In this document: one piece after another, positions 1-8,394 of the stretch
Layout of the letters: each line of letters opens with the position of its first letter
How positions within the stretch are numbered: the first letter of the stretch is position 1
Assembly (NCBI GenBank): GCA_910587635.1
Contig: CAJUNB010000037.1
Location: forward strand, 24,570-88,569
DNA: 64,000 bases
Direction: 5' to 3'
Source: an uncultured Lachnospiraceae bacterium
GTDB lineage: Bacteria; Bacillota; Clostridia; Lachnospirales; Lachnospiraceae
Made by a program: the position numbers and the translations under genes
The notes under the pieces: generated by a model
Database searches by the model: none
Told to the model about the DNA's origin: nothing
What the model saw: only the letters and a program-made list of their open reading frames with translations

Positions 1-6
1 GCAATC

Positions 7-1104
7 ATGGCAGGTTCTGTATTCGGAAAATGTTTTACGATCACTACATGGGGAGAATCTCACGGCCCAGGGCTCGGCGTTGTCATTGACGGCTGTCCGG
101 CAGGACTGGCCCTTTCGGAAGAAGATATTCAAATCTATCTCGACAGAAGAAAACCCGGACAGACGGATATATCCACTCCCCGCAAAGAAGCGGATAAGGT
201 ACGCATTCTTTCCGGTATATTCGAAGGAGAAACTACTGGTACCCCTATCTCCCTTATGGTAGAAAACACTTCTCAAAAATCTTCCGACTACAGTGAAATC
301 GCTTTCTATTACCGTCCCGGTCACGCAGACTATACCTTTGACCAAAAGTACGGCTTCAGAGATTATCGGGGAGGCGGACGCTCTTCTGCCCGGGAAACCA
401 TCGGCAGAGTGGCTGCAGGCGCTGTCGCCGCAAAATTACTGAAAACAATAGGGATTGAAATTTATGCCTATGTCAGATCGATCGGTCCCATCACCATATC
501 CGATACTAATTTTGACCGAGAGGCCGTTTTAAAAACTCCTACCTGTATGCCGGATTATGAAGCCAGCCAAAAAGCTGAACAGTATTTAAAAGCATGTATG
601 CAGGAAAAAGATTCTTCCGGCGGTATGATAGAATGCCGTATTCATGGAATGCCCGCAGGCATCGGAGAACCTGTCTTCCGAAAATTGGATGCCGCTCTCG
701 GCCAGGCCATTTTTTCCATTGGTGCTGTAAAAGCTGTGGAAATCGGAGACGGCTGCATGGCTGCCTTGGCAAAGGGGTCGGAAAACAATGACGCCTTTGT
801 CGTGTCCGACGGAAAAGTATGGAAAAAGACCAACCATGCAGGCGGCATCCTGGGAGGCATCAGCGACGGTTCGGAAATTCTGCTCCGCGCCTATATCAAG
901 CCTACCCCTTCTATCTTTCAAAAACAACAGACCGTCAACAAAGACGGAGAAAATATTACCGTGGAAATCAAAGGGCGCCACGATCCCGTTATCGTTCCAC
1001 GGGCCGTTGTTGTGGTAGAAGCTATGACAGCACTCACTGTTGTGGACTTGCTCTTTGAAAATATGTACGCCAAGACAGACAGGATAATAGAATTTTATCA
1101 ATGA
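7..1104 (+). CDS. aroC: Chorismate synthase
   Basis: Catalyses the last step of the shikimate pathway, removing phosphate from EPSP to give chorismate in the cytoplasm with reduced FMN as cofactor. The 365-residue protein has the family N-terminus with TTWGESHG, the RPGHADYTF stretch, the RGGGRSSARET signature near residue 122, and the RHDPVIVPRA block near the C-terminus. Length is normal for the family. Only six bases lie upstream, so the ribosome binding site cannot be judged, but the start agrees with the conserved N-terminus. The acetyltransferase gene follows after 22 nt. tyrA and aroA of the same pathway lie about 58 kb away in this window, so aromatic synthesis genes are split over at least two sites. 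Confidence 0.97.
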   Translation: MAGSVFGKCFTITTWGESHGPGLGVVIDGCPAGLALSEEDIQIYLDRRKPGQTDISTPRKEADKVRILSGIFEGETTGTPISLMVENTSQKSSDYSEIAFYYRPGHADYTFDQKYGFRDYRGGGRSSARETIGRVAAGAVAAKLLKTIGIEIYAYVRSIGPITISDTNFDREAVLKTPTCMPDYEASQKAEQYLKACMQEKDSSGGMIECRIHGMPAGIGEPVFRKLDAALGQAIFSIGAVKAVEIGDGCMAALAKGSENNDAFVVSDGKVWKKTNHAGGILGGISDGSEILLRAYIKPTPSIFQKQQTVNKDGENITVEIKGRHDPVIVPRAVVVVEAMTALTVVDLLFENMYAKTDRIIEFYQ

Positions 1105-1126
1105 ACTGACTTAAGGAGATATCATT

Positions 1127-1555
1127 ATGATAAGAGTATTACAAGAGTTCGATTTGACCGTTGTTATGCAAATATGGCTTACTACAAATATCAGGGCACA
1201 TGATTTTATTCCTAAAGAATACTGGACAGATAATTATAAGACAGTAAAAAACATCCTGCCCCAGGCAGAAGTTTATGTTTATGAAGATAACCACACGAAG
1301 CAAATAAATGGTTTTATCGGATTGACGAATGATTACATTGCTGGAATTTTTATAAAACATACAGCGCAATCAAAAGGTATCGGAAAACAGCTATTGGATT
1401 TTGTCAAAGAAAGAAAACCAAAATTAAGTTTGCATGTTTATGAGAAAAATATGAGAGCAGTAAAATTTTACCAAAGAGAACAGTTTATCATTCAATCAGA
1501 AAATATAGAAAAAGTAACGAACGAAAAAGAACTAAAAATGGTTTGGAACAAATAG
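1127..1555 (+). CDS. GNAT-family N-acetyltransferase
   Basis: A 142-residue protein of the GNAT acetyl-CoA-dependent transferase superfamily; the substrate is unknown. The acetyl-CoA binding segment reads HTAQSKGIGKQLLDF (residues about 84-98), matching the Q/R-x-x-G-x-G/A loop, and is followed by the typical late motif LHVYEKNMRAVKFYQ. The start is set by TAAGGAGAT 6-7 nt upstream. The gene is clearly richer in A (many AAA and ATA codons) than aroC and the ilv genes beside it, which suggests acquisition by transfer. It may be read from the aroC transcript and ends at a bidirectional terminator shared with ilvC. Proteins of this type often modify small molecules such as antibiotics or polyamines, but nothing here fixes the target. 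Confidence 0.85.
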   Translation: MIRVLQEFDLTVVMQIWLTTNIRAHDFIPKEYWTDNYKTVKNILPQAEVYVYEDNHTKQINGFIGLTNDYIAGIFIKHTAQSKGIGKQLLDFVKERKPKLSLHVYEKNMRAVKFYQREQFIIQSENIEKVTNEKELKMVWNK

Positions 1556-1564
1556 AAAAATTTA

Positions 1565-1590
1565 AAAAGAGGGGAAATCTCCCCTCTTTT
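1565..1590. terminator. Bidirectional rho-independent terminator
   Basis: A perfect 10-bp stem (AAAAGAGGGG with CCCCTCTTTT) around a 6-nt loop lies between the convergent acetyltransferase and ilvC genes. The A-run and T-run on the two sides let it act in both directions. Confidence 0.9.
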
Positions 1591-1600
1591 CTCTTTTTCA

Positions 1601-2617
1601 TCAGTTATTGATCAATTTATCTTCGTCACTCCAGCTATACAGCTTTCTGATCTCTTCCCCTACCACTTCTGCCGGATGTTCAGTAGCTTTTTTTCTCATG
1701 GCACGGAAATGTACCTGTTTTCCTGCCGGAGACATATCTAATAAGAAATCTTTTGCGAATGTACCATCCTGAATATCGGCAAGGATCTTCTTCATTGCTT
1801 TCTTCGTCTCGTCGGTGATGATCTTGGGACCTGTAATATAGTCGCCGTACTCTGCCGTATTGGAGATGGAATATCTCATTCCCGAGAAACCGGACTGATA
1901 GATCAGGTCTACAATCAGCTTCATCTCATGGATGCATTCAAAGTATGCATTTCTCGGGTCATATCCGGCTTCTGTCAGTGTCTCAAATCCTGCCTGCATC
2001 AAAGCGCAGACACCACCACACAGAACTGCCTGCTCACCGAACAGATCTGTCTCTGTCTCTGTACGGAATGTCGTCTCCAAAACGCCCGCTCTCGCACCGC
2101 CGATACCAAGTGCATAGGCAAGCGCCACATCCTTTGCCTTTCCTGTATAATCCTGCTCCACTGCAACGAGGCACGGAACACCTTTCCCTACCTGATATTC
2201 ACTTCTGACAGTATGTCCAGGTCCTTTCGGTGCGATCATTGTCACATCCACATTCGCAGGAGGTACGATACAGCCAAAATGAATATTGAATCCGTGAGCG
2301 AACATGAGCATATTCCCCTCTTCCAGGTTGGGCTCAATATCATTCTTATAGAGATCTGCCTGTTTTTCATCATTGATCAGAATCATGATAATATCCGCCT
2401 GTTTCGCAGCTTCCGCTGCAGTGAACACTTCGAATCCCTGTGCCTGTGCCTTATCCCAGGATTTAGAACCTTTATAAAGACCGATAATTACATGACATCC
2501 TGATTCTTTCAGGTTCAAAGCATGGGCATGTCCCTGACTTCCATAACCGATAATCGCAATTGTCTTCCCTTCCAGCAACGAAAGGTTACAATCTTCCTGA
2601 TAATAAATATTTGCCAT
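1601..2617 (-). CDS. ilvC: Ketol-acid reductoisomerase (NADP+)
   Basis: Isomerises and reduces acetolactate or acetohydroxybutyrate in valine, leucine and isoleucine synthesis. The 338-residue class I enzyme has the Rossmann loop GYGSQGHAHALNL near residue 20, the metal-binding segment around DLFGEQAVLCGG near 185-197 and MRYSISNTAEYGDY near 245-258. The chosen ATG has GGAGGAG about 6 nt upstream; an upstream in-frame ATG would add six residues (MMEEKK) that are not family-like and are encoded by the ribosome binding site itself. It is the last gene of the minus-strand ilv block and is 99 nt downstream of an ACT-domain subunit gene, with its own transcript probably starting at the promoter near 3285. 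Confidence 0.97.
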   Translation of the reverse strand: MANIYYQEDCNLSLLEGKTIAIIGYGSQGHAHALNLKESGCHVIIGLYKGSKSWDKAQAQGFEVFTAAEAAKQADIIMILINDEKQADLYKNDIEPNLEEGNMLMFAHGFNIHFGCIVPPANVDVTMIAPKGPGHTVRSEYQVGKGVPCLVAVEQDYTGKAKDVALAYALGIGGARAGVLETTFRTETETDLFGEQAVLCGGVCALMQAGFETLTEAGYDPRNAYFECIHEMKLIVDLIYQSGFSGMRYSISNTAEYGDYITGPKIITDETKKAMKKILADIQDGTFAKDFLLDMSPAGKQVHFRAMRKKATEHPAEVVGEEIRKLYSWSDEDKLINN

Positions 2618-2716
2618 TTTCTTCTCCTCCATCATCTCTTGGTTTTCAGTAACAAAAAGGATTAACCTATTTTTACAATATCCTGACCCTATGTGTCCTT
2701 GTTCATTGAGAGTAAC

Positions 2717-3220
2717 TTAATCTTCAATATAAACTACATCTTCTATGCCACGTCCCAGACCGGCAATCCCTGTCCGAGCCAGTTCCAGTATTTCATAGCC
2801 ATCCAGGAGATTCAGAAAGGCTTCTATCTTTGCCTGATTACCAGTGAGTTCTATTGTGAGACTCTCTGTACACACATCTATAATCTTTGCCCGGAAAATA
2901 TCCGTCACCCCGATGACACTGTCTCTCTGAGATGCCCCTGCCCTCACTTTAATCAATGCCAGTTCCCGGTACACGCTGTTTTCCGGCTTCAACTCCCGAA
3001 TATCCCGTACATCTACCAGCTTCTCCACCTGTTTCTCTATCTGATCCAGGATCTCATCATCTCCACTAGCTACAATCGTAATCCTCGTAAACCGGGGATC
3101 CGCAGTAACACCCGCGGTAATGCTCTCAATGTTATATCCCCGTCTTGCAAAAAGTCCAGAAATACGACTGAGGACACCGGATGTATTATCAACGATAAGC
3201 TGAAAGACCTTTTTATTCAT
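2717..3220 (-). CDS. ilvN: Acetolactate synthase small (regulatory) subunit
   Basis: Regulatory partner of acetohydroxyacid synthase (IlvB), mediating feedback inhibition by valine. The 167-residue protein starts with an ACT domain (MNKKVFQLIVDNTSGVLSRI, residues 1-20, then SGLFARRGYNI) and has the ALS_ss C-terminal domain. Full family length. A GAGGA-type site lies 7 nt before the ATG. A near-perfect sigma-A promoter sits just upstream, so this gene and ilvC can be expressed separately from ilvB. A second small-subunit gene lies immediately upstream; the two are clearly diverged rather than a recent duplication. Confidence 0.93.
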   Translation of the reverse strand: MNKKVFQLIVDNTSGVLSRISGLFARRGYNIESITAGVTADPRFTRITIVASGDDEILDQIEKQVEKLVDVRDIRELKPENSVYRELALIKVRAGASQRDSVIGVTDIFRAKIIDVCTESLTIELTGNQAKIEAFLNLLDGYEILELARTGIAGLGRGIEDVVYIED

Positions 3221-3256
3221 AACCTCTTCCTCTTTTTCCTTAACTTCATTTTATAC

Positions 3257-3285
3257 ATTCTAGCAACAAAAAAATTTCTTGTCAA
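3257..3285 (-). promoter_or_regulatory. Sigma-A promoter for ilvN-ilvC
   Basis: On the minus strand TTGACA (3280-3285) and TAGAAT (3257-3262) are separated by exactly 17 nt, about 37-65 nt before the ilvN start. This is close to consensus and implies a transcript independent of ilvB. No T-box or leader peptide is visible in the short leader. Confidence 0.8.
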
Positions 3286-3357
3286 CGTATGCACTGACAG
3301 AATACTTTCTATAACTTTATGTTATAAGAAACACTCTGACCATTCTTTATTTACCAC

Positions 3358-3465
3358 ACCTCGCTAAGTGCTTTTTACACGCCGTCGTAACACTATCGCT
3401 CGCAAATACCTCGCTAAGTGTTCCGACATACGTTCGCACTAGGCTCGAAAACACCTCGCCAAGTG
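3358..3465. repeat. Three short direct repeats (ACCTCGCYAAGTG) between the two small-subunit genes
   Basis: The 13-mer ACCTCGCTAAGTG occurs at 3358-3370 and 3408-3420 and, with one change, at 3453-3465. The roughly 50-nt and 45-nt periods also share partly similar sequence after the 13-mer (CGAGC..AGTG on the minus strand). The array fills the gap between the upstream small-subunit stop and the ilvN promoter. No coding capacity is evident. Confidence 0.7.
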
Positions 3466-3466
3466 C

Positions 3467-3946
3467 TCACGCATCGCATTTGGGGAGGGCAAGGGTACCG
3501 GTTCTCGCCACTTCCACGATACTGATGGACTGAAGCAACGTAATCAGGAGCGCCGTTCTCTCCGGCACATCACAGATCTGTATCATCATCTGGTTTTTAG
3601 ACATATCTACAATCTGTGCCTTCATGATCTCACAGGTTTCCATAATATCCCTTCGGTTTCCCTTATTGAACTTCACTTTGACAAGCATCAGTTCCCGGCT
3701 GATGCTCTGACTTTCTTCAAAGGTCTTGATCTTGATAATATCCAGTTTTTTATTCAGCTGTTTTTCAATCTGCTCCAGCGTCCTCTCGTCACCGCTGCTT
3801 ACAATGGTCATACAGGACACTGCCGCATCGTCTGTCTCTCCTACTGCAAGGCTGTCAATATTAAAACACCTTCTGGAAAAAAGCCCGGCCACCTTGCACA
3901 GAACACCTGATCGATTTTCCACAAGAACAGAATATATTTTTTTCAT
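3467..3946 (-). CDS. Second ACT-domain acetolactate synthase small subunit
   Basis: A 159-residue relative of IlvN/IlvH with an N-terminal ACT domain (KIYSVLVENRSGVLCKVAGL, then FSRRCFNIDSLAVG) and an ALS_ss-like C-terminal half. The start chosen has AAGGAGG 7 nt upstream; a longer frame reaches into ilvB but has no site. It begins only 14 nt after the ilvB stop, so it is the direct operon partner of the catalytic subunit, whereas the other small subunit (2717-3220) pairs with ilvC. It may be the true regulator of this IlvB, or the two may respond to different amino acids; sequence alone does not decide. Confidence 0.9.
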   Translation of the reverse strand: MKKIYSVLVENRSGVLCKVAGLFSRRCFNIDSLAVGETDDAAVSCMTIVSSGDERTLEQIEKQLNKKLDIIKIKTFEESQSISRELMLVKVKFNKGNRRDIMETCEIMKAQIVDMSKNQMMIQICDVPERTALLITLLQSISIVEVARTGTLALPKCDA

Positions 3947-3960
3947 ATCGGGCCTCCTTC

Positions 3961-5577
3961 TTATTTCACCAGATCCATCGGGTCGATGATACATTCCATC
4001 AGCATGGAAGTGTCCTCTTTCAAAAACCTGTTGATTGCCGTTTCTGCTCCGTTCATATCAGTCAGACGGATAAACGGAAGACCATATGCCCCGGCCAGCT
4101 TTTCCAGATCAGGGCTGCCGGTTAAGTCCACTACAGAATAGTTATCTGCATAGGTATAGTGCTGATATTCCCGAACCATGCCCAGATAATTGTTTTTTAA
4201 AACTACAATTTTTACCGGTATATTGTGCTGCCGCATCGTTGCCAGTTCCATCATGGACATCTGGAAAGAACCATCCCCACATACGGCTACCACCTGCTTG
4301 TTAGGGGCTCCCAGCTTGGCACCCATGGCAGCCGGAATAGAATATCCCATCGTTCCCATACCGCCAGAAGTCAGAAAACGGCCTTTTTTTACAACATGAT
4401 GTGCACAGGACCAGATCTGATTCTGTCCCACATCTGCCACATAGATAGCCGAATCTTTCATTTTTTCGGAAAGAAGACGGATAAAAGCGGCCGGATCTAC
4501 ATAATTCGGGTCAGGATGTCTTGCAGGTTCCATCGTCTCCCGGTACCCCTGCAGCGTCTCTATCCAGTCATCGTGTTCACAGGTAAGGGTCTGTTTCGCC
4601 ATATCCCGGAATATATGTTTGATATCTCCCACAAGGGGAATCGTCGGTCCTACATTTTTACCAATCTCTGCCGGATCCACATCAATATGTATTAATACTT
4701 TATTTTCTGTAATCAAATCGGGCTGACTCACTGCCCGGTCTGCCACCCGGGCTCCCGTCATAATAAGCAGATCCGATTCGTTCATAGCACGGTTGGCATA
4801 AGGCTTTCCGTTATTGCCCACCATACCAAAATACATAGGATGCTTCGTCGGCATCACACTGATTCCCATCATCGTGGAAACCACCGGTATTTGATATCGC
4901 TCGGAAAATTCCCGCAGCTCCTTTTGCGCATCACTCAAAAGTACCCCGCCACCCACACAGAGAATAGGCCGTTTTGCCTTTTCCAGTTCCTGAATGACCT
5001 TTTTGATCTGTACTGCATGTCCTTTTACAGTTGGCTTATATGTTCTTAAATTTACTTCCTGGGGATATGTAAAATCCGCAACAGGCGCATTCTGTATATC
5101 AATGGGAACGTCAATCAAAACCGGCCCCTTTCTACCCGTGGAAGCAATATGAAAAGCCTCTTTAAAAATACGGGGAATTTCCGACGCGTCTTTTACAAGA
5201 TAGCTGTATTTGACAAAAGACTCGGCCGCTCCGGTCACATCGGCCTCCTGGAATACGTCCGAACCGATCAATGCACTGTTTACCTGACCGGTAATACAGA
5301 CAAGGGGAATACTGTCCGCAAACGCGGTAGCAATACCTGTCAGCAGATTGGTGGCTCCCGGTCCACTTGTTACTGCGCATACTCCTACTTTGCCAGTCAC
5401 TCTTGCCAGCCCGCTCGCTGCGTGAGCGGCATTCTGTTCTGTCCGAATCAGAATACTTCTGATAGATGACTCTAATATACTGTTATAAAATGGACATATT
5501 GCCACACCCGGATAGCCGAACACGATATCTACGTCCTCTGCTTCCAGACATTTGATGATTGCATCTGCTCCGTTCAT
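3961..5577 (-). CDS. ilvB: Acetolactate synthase large (catalytic) subunit
   Basis: Thiamine-diphosphate enzyme that condenses two pyruvates, or pyruvate and 2-oxobutyrate, in branched-chain amino-acid synthesis. The 538-residue protein shows the three expected domains: an N-terminal Pyr domain with the catalytic glutamate in RTEQNAAHAA (near residue 47), a central domain, and the C-terminal ThDP-binding motif that begins GDGSFQMSMMEL and ends at NN. It is slightly shorter than the usual 550-570 residues. AAGGAG lies about 9 nt before the ATG. It sits 103 nt downstream of metH and is followed at 14 nt by its small subunit. Confidence 0.95.
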   Translation of the reverse strand: MNGADAIIKCLEAEDVDIVFGYPGVAICPFYNSILESSIRSILIRTEQNAAHAASGLARVTGKVGVCAVTSGPGATNLLTGIATAFADSIPLVCITGQVNSALIGSDVFQEADVTGAAESFVKYSYLVKDASEIPRIFKEAFHIASTGRKGPVLIDVPIDIQNAPVADFTYPQEVNLRTYKPTVKGHAVQIKKVIQELEKAKRPILCVGGGVLLSDAQKELREFSERYQIPVVSTMMGISVMPTKHPMYFGMVGNNGKPYANRAMNESDLLIMTGARVADRAVSQPDLITENKVLIHIDVDPAEIGKNVGPTIPLVGDIKHIFRDMAKQTLTCEHDDWIETLQGYRETMEPARHPDPNYVDPAAFIRLLSEKMKDSAIYVADVGQNQIWSCAHHVVKKGRFLTSGGMGTMGYSIPAAMGAKLGAPNKQVVAVCGDGSFQMSMMELATMRQHNIPVKIVVLKNNYLGMVREYQHYTYADNYSVVDLTGSPDLEKLAGAYGLPFIRLTDMNGAETAINRFLKEDTSMLMECIIDPMDLVK

Positions 5578-5680
5578 TTTTCAATCTCCTTTGGTTACCT
5601 GTCTATTTATCATCCACTCCCGGAATCACTCTGCCATTTACCCGTTTTCCATAACTTCCCGGAGTTATTCTTCTATCTTT

Positions 5681-8146
5681 TTATTTCGTTTCCAGTCCCA
5701 GAATTTTCCTCGTCAGCTTCACTGCTTCCGCTGCATCGGCCGAATAGCCATCGGCACCGATTTCATCGGCATAATCCTGTGTAATGACAGCACCGCCGAT
5801 AATGATTTTAGCTTTACTTCCTTTCTCTTTTGCATAGGAAATCACATGACGCATTTCCTGCATCGTTGTCGTCATAAGCGCTGATAACGCAATAACACTG
5901 GCACCGCTTTTTTCCGCTTCCTCTATGATTTTCTCCCTTGGCACGTCCTTTCCCAGGTCAATGACATGAAAACCATGATTTTTCAGCATAAGAGCCACCA
6001 GATTTTTTCCTATATCGTGAATGTCTCCTTTTACTGTTGCGATGACTACAGTGGGCAATGCTTCCTGTGTCCCGTCTTTCAGCAAAAGAGGTTCCAGATA
6101 TTCGATGGCAAGCTTCATGGCTTCCGCACCTGCAATCAATTGAGGCAGAAAATATTTTCCCTGATCAAACAACTCTCCCACCTCATTGATCCCCGGAAGC
6201 AGTGCATTATCCAGAATCTCCCTGGGTTCCGTTCCGTCAGAAAGAGCTTTTTTTGTCAAATCTACAATCCTTCGTTTATTGCCTTTCAGAACTGCTTCCC
6301 GGATACACTCCAGAGGTAACATCTCCTGCTTAAAAACTATATCTTCTTTTTTTATTGTTGGCGCCACGCTCTGTCCAGTATCCTCTTTTCTCTGAGGATA
6401 TGCCTCTTTCCATGTATTCATCCGTTCGATATACCGGACGTCGGCGCTTTCTTTCTGTAAAAGTAAATCGGAGGCAAAAGCGCTGTTCACAAGCAGATCC
6501 TGAGACGGATTGGCGATCGCCATTGTCAGCCCCGACTGGATCGCCATTGTCAGAAAAGCCGTATTGACAAAACTCCGTTCAGGAAGTCCGAAAGAAATAT
6601 TGGACAATCCGCATATTGTAGCCAGTCCTCTTTCTTTACAATAACGAATCGTTTCCAGCGTCTCCAGAGCCGCCCCTGGATTGGCACCCACCGTCGTCAC
6701 CAGACCATCTACAACAATATCTTCTTTTTTCATGCCCAGCTCATAGGCCCGGGCTGTTATTTTCTCTATGATTTCAATCTTCTCTTCCATCGTTTTCGGA
6801 AGACCTGCATCCGACAGAGGAAGTAAGATAAACATTGCACCATATTTCTGAGCAAGGGGAAGCAGTTTTTCAAACTTTACCTGTTCCAACGATATGGAAT
6901 TGATCAAAGCTCTGCCCGGGTACTGCCGCAGAGCCGCTTCCAGCACTTCCACATGGCTGGAATCGATGGCAAGGGGCAGTGATGTGACCCCCGGTACTTC
7001 TGTAATGACTTGCAGCATCATCTCTTTTTCATCGATACCGCTCATTCCCATATTGATATCCAATACCCCTGCCCCACACGCTTCCTGTTCCTGAGCAAAG
7101 GTAAGTACCATATCCAGATTGCCTTCCCGCAGCTGAGCCTGCAATTTCTTTTTGCCAGTAGGATTAATCCGCTCTCCCACGATAATGAAAGAATCTTCCA
7201 GCCCGAAAGACAGTGTCTGACGCTCCGAACTCAAATACCGCCTCTCCTGTCTTTCCCGTACTTTCACCGGAAGGTCCTTTGTATTTATGACCAGCTCCCG
7301 GATATAGTCCGGCGCTGTTCCACAACATCCTCCCAGAATCGAGGCTCCCGCCTCTACAAGCTGTACCATTTCCCGGCCAAATGTATCTGCATCCATATCA
7401 TAGACTGTGCTGCCGTCCTCCGCCAGAGACGGTAATCCTGCATTGGGCTTGGCAATTAACGGAATCGTTGTCACTTCTGCCATTTCCCGAATGATTTCTG
7501 CCATCTTATCCGGCCCTGTAGAGCAATTTGCTCCAATGGCTGCGGCGCCCAGACTCTCCAATACGACAGCCGCTGTCCTGGCATCTGTTCCGAACAGACT
7601 TCTGCCATCCGTTTCAAAAGTCATCGTCACCATAACCGGCAAGTCGCACACTTCTTTTGCCGCAATCAGTGCTGCCCTGCACTCCTGCAGACTCATCATT
7701 GTCTCCACCACGAGCAGGTCTACTCCCGCTTCCACGCAATAGGAAATCTGTTCCTTATACACCATTATCAGCTCTTCGAAAGTGAGCGTTCCCATCGGTG
7801 CCAATTGTCTGCCTGTCATCGTCAGATCTCCCGCCACATAGGCCCTGCCATCCGCAGCCTGTCTGGAAATAGCAACTAACGCTCTGTTGATTTCCTCTAT
7901 CTGATCATCCAGGCCATACTCCGCCAATTTAATTCTGTTGCTCGTAAACGTCGGTGCATAGACAATATGGCTGCCCGCTTCCACATATTCTGTCTGAAGC
8001 TCTTTCATAATATGAGGATGAGCCAAAATCCAGCTTTCCGGGCATACTCCTGCCGGCATCCCTCTTCTGATCAAATTGGAACCTGTTGCTCCATCCAGAT
8101 AAATTATTTTTTCACTGCAGATTTTCTGAAATTCTTTTTTTGTCAT
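5681..8146 (-). CDS. metH: Cobalamin-dependent methionine synthase lacking the reactivation domain
   Basis: Transfers the methyl group of methyltetrahydrofolate to homocysteine through cobalamin. In order: a homocysteine S-methyltransferase domain (residues about 1-290, zinc cysteines in GANCSTG and GGCCGTAP), a pterin-binding domain (INPTGKKKLQ, then DINMGMSG), a helical cap, and a B12-binding domain with the base-off motif DIHDIG. The protein stops there, at 821 residues; the C-terminal AdoMet-binding reactivation domain of E. coli MetH (about 1200 residues) is absent, as in many Clostridia and Thermotoga. The ATG has AGAAAGGA 7 nt upstream; a longer frame begins in a less likely upstream ATG. 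No SAM or cobalamin riboswitch is visible upstream. Confidence 0.93.
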   Translation of the reverse strand: MTKKEFQKICSEKIIYLDGATGSNLIRRGMPAGVCPESWILAHPHIMKELQTEYVEAGSHIVYAPTFTSNRIKLAEYGLDDQIEEINRALVAISRQAADGRAYVAGDLTMTGRQLAPMGTLTFEELIMVYKEQISYCVEAGVDLLVVETMMSLQECRAALIAAKEVCDLPVMVTMTFETDGRSLFGTDARTAAVVLESLGAAAIGANCSTGPDKMAEIIREMAEVTTIPLIAKPNAGLPSLAEDGSTVYDMDADTFGREMVQLVEAGASILGGCCGTAPDYIRELVINTKDLPVKVRERQERRYLSSERQTLSFGLEDSFIIVGERINPTGKKKLQAQLREGNLDMVLTFAQEQEACGAGVLDINMGMSGIDEKEMMLQVITEVPGVTSLPLAIDSSHVEVLEAALRQYPGRALINSISLEQVKFEKLLPLAQKYGAMFILLPLSDAGLPKTMEEKIEIIEKITARAYELGMKKEDIVVDGLVTTVGANPGAALETLETIRYCKERGLATICGLSNISFGLPERSFVNTAFLTMAIQSGLTMAIANPSQDLLVNSAFASDLLLQKESADVRYIERMNTWKEAYPQRKEDTGQSVAPTIKKEDIVFKQEMLPLECIREAVLKGNKRRIVDLTKKALSDGTEPREILDNALLPGINEVGELFDQGKYFLPQLIAGAEAMKLAIEYLEPLLLKDGTQEALPTVVIATVKGDIHDIGKNLVALMLKNHGFHVIDLGKDVPREKIIEEAEKSGASVIALSALMTTTMQEMRHVISYAKEKGSKAKIIIGGAVITQDYADEIGADGYSADAAEAVKLTRKILGLETK

Positions 8147-8196
8147 TTTATATCCTTTCTGCAATGTATCATTCACACATTCTTGCTCATACTATA

Positions 8197-8217
8197 GGAA
8201 ACAGTAATACCGTTTCC
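8197..8217. repeat. Palindrome of the ATAGGAAA repeat family, upstream of metH
   Basis: An 8-bp stem (GGAAACAG with CCGTTTCC, one wobble pair) preceded by ACTATA. It resembles the intergenic palindromes at 27918, 34844, 50793, 55205 and 57050, but is shorter. It lies in the metH leader region between divergent genes. Confidence 0.5.
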
Positions 8218-8302
8218 CGTAAGTATAAAGGTATCCAGACCATCATAACACGGTTCTTTTTTTTGCACAATTTATTTTTTTGTACTCACATCGCATTTTT
8301 CG

Positions 8303-8331
8303 TTGATTTCACGCTATGAATGTGTTAAATT
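8303..8331 (+). promoter_or_regulatory. Sigma-A promoter for the lipoprotein gene
   Basis: TTGATT (8303-8308), a 17-nt spacer and TAAATT (8326-8331) lie about 64 nt before the TTG start at 8395. Confidence 0.55.
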
Positions 8332-8394
8332 GGAAGAGTGATTTTCTGGAAAAAGAACCAATATCAGGCACTTTTGATACAGGAGGACTTAATC

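Noticed and set aside
539..1101. Long antisense frame over aroC
   Set aside because: Shadow of the real gene in another frame; no ribosome binding site and no family resemblance. The same holds for the many other shadows across the window.
2693..3367. A plus-strand 224-codon frame across ilvN
   Set aside because: Cys/Phe/Ile-rich shadow translation; ilvN on the other strand is certain.
3358..3465. CRISPR array
   Set aside because: Only three 13-nt units with similar spacers of unequal length and no cas genes.
5578..5680. Leader peptide or attenuator before ilvB
   Set aside because: Short ATG frames of three or four codons only, without runs of Leu, Val or Ile codons, and no terminator with an alternative fold.
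8147..8394. SAM or cobalamin riboswitch upstream of metH
   Set aside because: No S-box or B12-box sequence; only a short palindrome and a promoter for the other strand.
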